A stretch of 25,570 nucleotides of DNA from a virus, in IMG/VR virus record IMGVR_UViG_3300006916_000341, positions 1 to 25,570 of that record; one strand, written 5' to 3'. A program made the translations under genes and the position numbers. Under the pieces are notes generated by a model, which saw only the letters and a program-made list of their open reading frames with translations, did no database searches and was not told the DNA's origin. Of the stretch, positions 22,821 through 25,570 are shown in pieces (the stretch's first letter is position 1; each line of letters begins with the position of its first letter).

Positions 22821-23219
22821 ATGAGGAATACTTTTACTATGAAGCCTATAGATTTTTTAAAAGAAGAGCCTAAAAGTTTATTTACAGAAAATGAGCTGCT
22901 TAAATGGCTAATAGGCGGAATGTCTACAGTCTTAACAGGTATGTCTATTTTTCTTGGGAAGATGTCTTTTAGATTCTTAAAAAATAGGAATGATAAGCTT
23001 GATAAGATTGATAAAAGAATGTCTAAAATAGAAAATGTAATATTCTTTAAAAACTCTAAAGGTTTAGATACAAATATTACAGAATATGTAAGGCATATGA
23101 ACCACGACACGTCTGTCCAAAATACACTTAATTTAGTATTAGATAGAATAGAAGAATTTACAAAAAAATTTGACAAGAAATTCGAAGATGAAAGAAAAAA
23201 CAATAATAACAATACTTAA
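22821..23219 (+). CDS. membrane-anchored coiled-coil protein, 132 aa
   Basis: A single hydrophobic segment LLKWLIGGMSTVLTGMSIFL (26-45) is followed by a basic, heptad-like cytoplasmic or periplasmic region (RNDKLDKIDKRMSKIENV; DRIEEFTKKFDKKFEDE) ending in an asparagine tract. A start at 22839 (MKPIDFLKE) is equally possible, since GAGGA (22823-22827) precedes it. One-membrane-span proteins with coiled-coil tails in a lysis region resemble inner-membrane spanins or holin partners, but no classical spanin lipobox follows. The product next overlaps the 23188 gene by 32 nt. Role in lysis is inference. Confidence 0.55.
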   Translation: MRNTFTMKPIDFLKEEPKSLFTENELLKWLIGGMSTVLTGMSIFLGKMSFRFLKNRNDKLDKIDKRMSKIENVIFFKNSKGLDTNITEYVRHMNHDTSVQNTLNLVLDRIEEFTKKFDKKFEDERKNNNNNT

Positions 23220-23331
23220 ACTGATATTAGATTATTCAGACAAACACCCACGCCTAACAAAGCTAATTGCATTACTTGTTGGGTTAGATATAACATTATA
23301 TTTAATAATGCCAAACCTAATTTTCTATTAA
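23188..23331 (+). CDS. small membrane protein, 47 aa
   Basis: This short gene is embedded partly in the end of the 132-residue gene (32-nt overlap, different frame). It starts MKEKTIITILKLILDYSDKH and has a transmembrane segment around LIALLVGLDITLYLIMPNL (26-44). There is no strong Shine-Dalgarno sequence; translational coupling is plausible. It lies in a run of four membrane-protein genes in front of the DUF5675 gene. A holin or antiholin candidate by size and context; nothing more specific can be shown. Confidence 0.45.
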   Translation: MKEKTIITILKLILDYSDKHPRLTKLIALLVGLDITLYLIMPNLIFY

Positions 23332-23348
23332 CTAAAAACTAAATTAAA

Positions 23349-23558
23349 ATGATTGACTATATAATAAATAACGAAGAATTAATATTAACATTAGCACTTT
23401 TAGCTATCCCATCATTACCTGTCAGTATCAGTGCTTTTTTATCTACTCAAATAAGTAGTAAAAGAGCGTCTAATCTTGGCACTTTTATTATGAAAATAAT
23501 TGATATTATAGGCCAAAATACAGGCAAAGCCAAAAACGACTCAAAGATACAAAAGTAA
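23349..23558 (+). CDS. small membrane protein, holin candidate, 69 aa
   Basis: The product has a short acidic N-terminus (MIDYIINNEE), a hydrophobic segment LILTLALLAIPSLPVSISAF (11-30), and a more polar C-terminal half with a second weakly hydrophobic stretch (LGTFIMKIIDIIG, 43-55) ending in a K-rich tail. Size, one or two membrane segments and a basic tail are typical of phage holins. The TAA overlaps the start of the DUF5675 gene by 1 nt, the classic holin-endolysin coupling. This is the best holin candidate in the cassette; the call rests on context. Confidence 0.5.
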   Translation: MIDYIINNEELILTLALLAIPSLPVSISAFLSTQISSKRASNLGTFIMKIIDIIGQNTGKAKNDSKIQK

Positions 23559-23965
23559 TGCAAAAACTAAAACTAACTAGAAAATATAGGCATTACGAGG
23601 CAACAATTGGCACTTTATTTTTAAATGATAAAGAGATTTGCAAAACTCTAGAAAATCCCTGGTTACTTAACGCCCCTTTTCTTTCTTGTATTCCAGAAGG
23701 CACTTATGCTGCTAAGAAATATAATAGCACTAAATACCCTGATGTTTGGGAATTGCAAGACGTTAAGGGTAGGACTTTAATCTTAATACATATAGGTAAT
23801 CGTGTCAGAGATACATCAGGCTGTATTCTAGTTGGTGAATATTGGGGCTTTTATAGGGATGAATTAGCAGTCTTGAAATCTGGAGACACTTTAAGAATGT
23901 TAAGAAAAAAGCTAGATGATGAATTTACTATTGAAATAAAAGAAATTAAGGAAGCAAAAACATGA
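23558..23965 (+). CDS. DUF5675 family protein, probable lysis/cell-wall enzyme
   Basis: The 135-residue protein matches the DUF5675 pattern: LTRKYRHYEATIGTLF (6-21), CKTLENPW (28-35), CIPEGTY (44-50), then ILIHIGN (75-81) and DTSGCILVG (85-93). H78 with S87-x-C89 resembles the H...SxGC arrangement of L,D-transpeptidase (YkuD-type) active sites, so a peptidoglycan-modifying role is plausible but unproven. No signal peptide is present, so export would need a holin, and a holin-like gene ends one nucleotide into this start. No lysozyme or amidase gene is otherwise visible in the window, which makes this the main endolysin candidate. ATGA overlap with the following gene. Confidence 0.65.
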   Translation: MQKLKLTRKYRHYEATIGTLFLNDKEICKTLENPWLLNAPFLSCIPEGTYAAKKYNSTKYPDVWELQDVKGRTLILIHIGNRVRDTSGCILVGEYWGFYRDELAVLKSGDTLRMLRKKLDDEFTIEIKEIKEAKT

Positions 23966-25149
23966 GTATTACAAGCAGTATTACATCCAATATAATCAGT
24001 AACGTCACTAGTAGTATTGTTGCTGGTGTAGGAGATCCAGATGCGGGTAAATTTATATCTACTTGGAAAACAGACAACGCTGGTACTTCTAATAACGACC
24101 AAGTATCGTTACCTTTAGAATCAGTAGGCACTTATGATTTTACCGTTGATTGGGGTGACGGCACATCAGACACAATTACTGTATGGAATCAAGCGGAAAC
24201 AACACATACTTATTCTGTAGCTGGGACTTATACCATAAATATAACTGGACAATGTGAAGGGTGGGGGTTTAACAACGGCGGTGATAAATCAAAGCTTCTA
24301 GAGGTTAAAAATTGGGGTACAAGCTTTAGATTAGGTAATTCCAATAGTTATTTCTTTGGGTGTAATAATTTAACTATTACTGCCACTGATATTTTAAATT
24401 TCAGTGGAACCATAGACTGTTTTCAGGCTTTTAGAGCTTGTGCAAGTATCATCAACATACCTAATATAAACAACTGGAATGTCTCTAGTGTTACTGATAT
24501 GAACAGTATGTTTAGATTATGCACCAACTTCGCATCAGACGTTAGTGGTTGGGATGTCTCTAGTGTTACTGATATGAACAATATGTTCAGGGCTTGTCCT
24601 AATTTTACGTCAGCAGTTAACAATTGGGATGTCTCTAGTGTTACTGATATGAGGAGTGCATTTAATGGTTGCACCAACTTCGCATCAGATGTGAGTGGTT
24701 GGAATGTCTCTAGTGTTACTGATATGAACAGTATGTTTAGATTATGCACCAACTTCGCATCAGACGTTAGTGGTTGGGATGTATCCAATGTCACCGATAT
24801 GAATAGTATGTTCAGGGCTTGTCCTAATTTTACGTCAGCAGTTAACAATTGGGATGTCTCTAATGTCACTGATATGAACAGTATGTTTAGATCATGCACC
24901 AACTTCGCATCAGATATTAGTGGTTGGGATGTATCCAATGTCACCGATATGACTAACTTATTGAATGGTACTTCATTTAGTCAAACTAACTATGATTTAT
25001 TATTAGTAGCTTGGGAGGCTCAACTAGTACAAAATAACGTTCCTTTTCATGCTGGTGCAGCAAAATATGGAGCTGGCGCACCAGCAACAGCAAGGGCGGC
25101 TCTTATTGCTGATCACAATTGGACAATAACCGATGGTGGTCCAGCTTAA
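23962..25149 (+). CDS. PKD + BspA-type (DUF285) repeat surface protein
   Basis: The 395-residue product starts with a polar S/T/I-rich stretch (MSITSSITSNIISNVTSS), then a PKD-like beta domain (about 47-98) with VDWGDGTSD and HTYSVAGTYTINITG. Residues 172-333 hold DUF285 (BspA-type leucine-rich) repeats: W(D/N)VS(S/N)VTDMNSMFRxCxNF units of 25 residues, six full and one partial. The C-terminus, AGAAKYGAGAPATARAALIA and then DHNWTITDGG, matches the usual DUF285 end. In bacteria such proteins are surface adhesins. In a phage it may be a virion adhesin or a cargo protein; the N-terminus is not a Sec signal. No enzymatic motif seen. Confidence 0.8.
   Translation: MSITSSITSNIISNVTSSIVAGVGDPDAGKFISTWKTDNAGTSNNDQVSLPLESVGTYDFTVDWGDGTSDTITVWNQAETTHTYSVAGTYTINITGQCEGWGFNNGGDKSKLLEVKNWGTSFRLGNSNSYFFGCNNLTITATDILNFSGTIDCFQAFRACASIINIPNINNWNVSSVTDMNSMFRLCTNFASDVSGWDVSSVTDMNNMFRACPNFTSAVNNWDVSSVTDMRSAFNGCTNFASDVSGWNVSSVTDMNSMFRLCTNFASDVSGWDVSNVTDMNSMFRACPNFTSAVNNWDVSNVTDMNSMFRSCTNFASDISGWDVSNVTDMTNLLNGTSFSQTNYDLLLVAWEAQLVQNNVPFHAGAAKYGAGAPATARAALIADHNWTITDGGPA
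24475..24957 (+). repeat. 75-bp tandem repeats with a 225-bp super-repeat
   Basis: Seven units start at TGG codons 24475, 24550, 24625, 24700, 24775, 24850 and 24925 (the last partial). Unit 1 (24475-24549) and unit 4 (24700-24774) are identical at DNA level by eye; unit 2 and unit 5 share their second halves exactly, and units 3 and 6 are similar. The array therefore looks like a duplicated three-unit block (24475-24699 and 24700-24924) patched by conversion. It is coding (DUF285 repeats) and is not a CRISPR array: the units are contiguous with no spacers. Confidence 0.8.
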
Positions 25150-25165
25150 TATTAATTTAACTAAC

Positions 25166-25366
25166 ATGACTAAAATTATAAATAAACCCTCGCAAACAAC
25201 ATACTATGTATTAATAAATGGATCTATCCATTTTGGTATAGTCGAGTCTAATCAGGTTATGGAATCAGGATTAAACAAGATGGAAACGTTCTTTGTAAAA
25301 GAAAAATGGATTGATAGGTTATTAGAGTTAGGAATTTCTAATGAGAAATTAGAGATTTTTATGTAA
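25166..25366 (+). CDS. small hypothetical phage protein, 66 aa
   Basis: The ATG at 25166 (MTKIINKP) is chosen rather than a GTG-type start at 25133 that would lie inside the previous gene. The product has a YYVLINGSIHFGIVES beta hairpin and a METFFVKEKWIDRLLELG helix. From memory this matches small phage proteins of pattern YYVxIxG...G.V..Q...G...METF.....W..RL.ELG, found after tail genes, function unknown. No membrane or signal segment. It lies 16 nt after the DUF285 gene. Confidence 0.6.
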   Translation: MTKIINKPSQTTYYVLINGSIHFGIVESNQVMESGLNKMETFFVKEKWIDRLLELGISNEKLEIFM

Positions 25367-25391
25367 AGAAGATTAACAATAGTTAAAATAA

Positions 25392-25565
25392 ATGAGTGAT
25401 TCAACATTTTTACTAAAAGTAAAAGCGGATATTAGAAAAGCTAACAACAGAATTAGAAAGATAAAACCTAAGAACTTCTTGATGTTCTTAATTATATCAA
25501 GTCTATTATACCTAATATATACTCAGATTGTTAGAGAGCTTAGATGGATTGAAATGTTTAGTTAA
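25392..25565 (+). CDS. small membrane protein, 57 aa
   Basis: A complete 57-residue gene at the window's right edge. It has a basic N-terminal region (LLKVKADIRKANNRIRKIK), one hydrophobic segment (about 29-44, FLMFLIISSLLYLIY) and an R/E-containing tail. The start is weakly supported: AAAATA precedes the ATG at 25392 with no Shine-Dalgarno sequence. A holin-like or spanin-like role is possible, but the gene is separated from the lysis cassette by two genes. Function unknown. Confidence 0.45.
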   Translation: MSDSTFLLKVKADIRKANNRIRKIKPKNFLMFLIISSLLYLIYTQIVRELRWIEMFS

Positions 25566-25570
25566 TTTAA

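Noticed and set aside
22775-23212. Minus-strand ORF of 145 codons with many hydrophobic residues
   Set aside because: It lies opposite the membrane coiled-coil gene; F/L/S-rich composition is the usual shadow of an A/G-rich coding strand, and no ribosome binding site or family match is seen.
24423-24944. Minus-strand ORF of 173 codons across the repeat region
   Set aside because: It is a mirror of the 75-bp coding repeats on the plus strand; the repeated units keep every frame open. The plus-strand DUF285 match is decisive.
24475-24957. CRISPR-like repeat array
   Set aside because: Units are contiguous 75-bp coding repeats with no spacers and encode DUF285 motifs.
25133-25165. Earlier start for the 66-residue protein
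   Set aside because: It would overlap the end of the DUF285 gene and adds a poorly matched VVQLNINLTN segment; the ATG at 25166 fits the family start.
1-25570. Integrase, lysogeny switch or attachment site
   Set aside because: No recombinase, repressor pair or tRNA-associated direct repeat is visible, so a temperate lifestyle cannot be claimed from this window.

Overview
The window is a continuous stretch of a tailed-phage genome (or prophage), AT-rich by eye, with nearly every gene on the + strand and tightly packed (many 1, 4 or 8-nt stop/start overlaps). It is the late region of a podovirus-like phage with a P22-type portal and tail machine: a TerL packaging motor, a P22 gp1-like portal with a C-terminal coiled-coil barrel, an HK97-fold capsid protein, three ejection-type proteins, and gp4-like and gp10-like tail accessory factors. 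The host is probably Gram-negative: the P22-type tail machine, Sec signal peptides ending in A-x-A, and use of Shine-Dalgarno sequences by many genes all fit. The genus cannot be told from this window. No integrase, repressor locus, replication gene, tRNA or CRISPR array was seen, so the lifestyle is undetermined.

Layout. (1) 1-2206: small genes, including a 5'-partial gene, two tiny exported proteins, a possible HTH protein and a candidate small terminase. (2) 2207-3784: TerL. (3) 3785-3998: the longest gap, with a promoter-like site, an 8-bp-arm palindrome and a 38-codon antisense ORF. (4) 3999-10055: head module of portal, small protein, GroES-like co-chaperonin, scaffold, unknown protein, capsid-associated protein and major capsid protein. 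(5) 10127-12116: two beta-rich virion-type proteins, each behind a six-G hairpin, then a small ribbon-like protein and a GNAT-like protein. (6) 12116-16329: three ejection proteins. (7) 16316-22712: gp4-like adaptor with a very large beta-rich insertion, gp10-like factor, a short tail protein, a tail fibre with its own promoter-like/palindrome site, and a DUF4376 fibre-associated protein. (8) 22709-23965: lysis-like cassette of four small membrane proteins plus a DUF5675 protein. (9) 23962-25565: a PKD + BspA-type leucine-rich-repeat (DUF285) surface protein, a small protein and a last membrane protein.

How the parts fit: TerL loads DNA through the portal into a capsid built by scaffold and capsid protein, probably helped by the phage GroES-like protein acting with host GroEL. 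The portal is then closed by the gp4- and gp10-like rings. The ejection proteins leave with the DNA. Host binding is probably by the fibre and possibly by the lectin-like insertion in the adaptor and the repeat protein. The lysis cassette releases progeny.

The most unusual points are the roughly 510-residue insertion in the head-tail adaptor, the phage co-chaperonin, the rearranging 75-bp repeats of the DUF285 protein, the run of tiny membrane proteins, and the antisense ORF with promoter/palindrome between TerL and portal.
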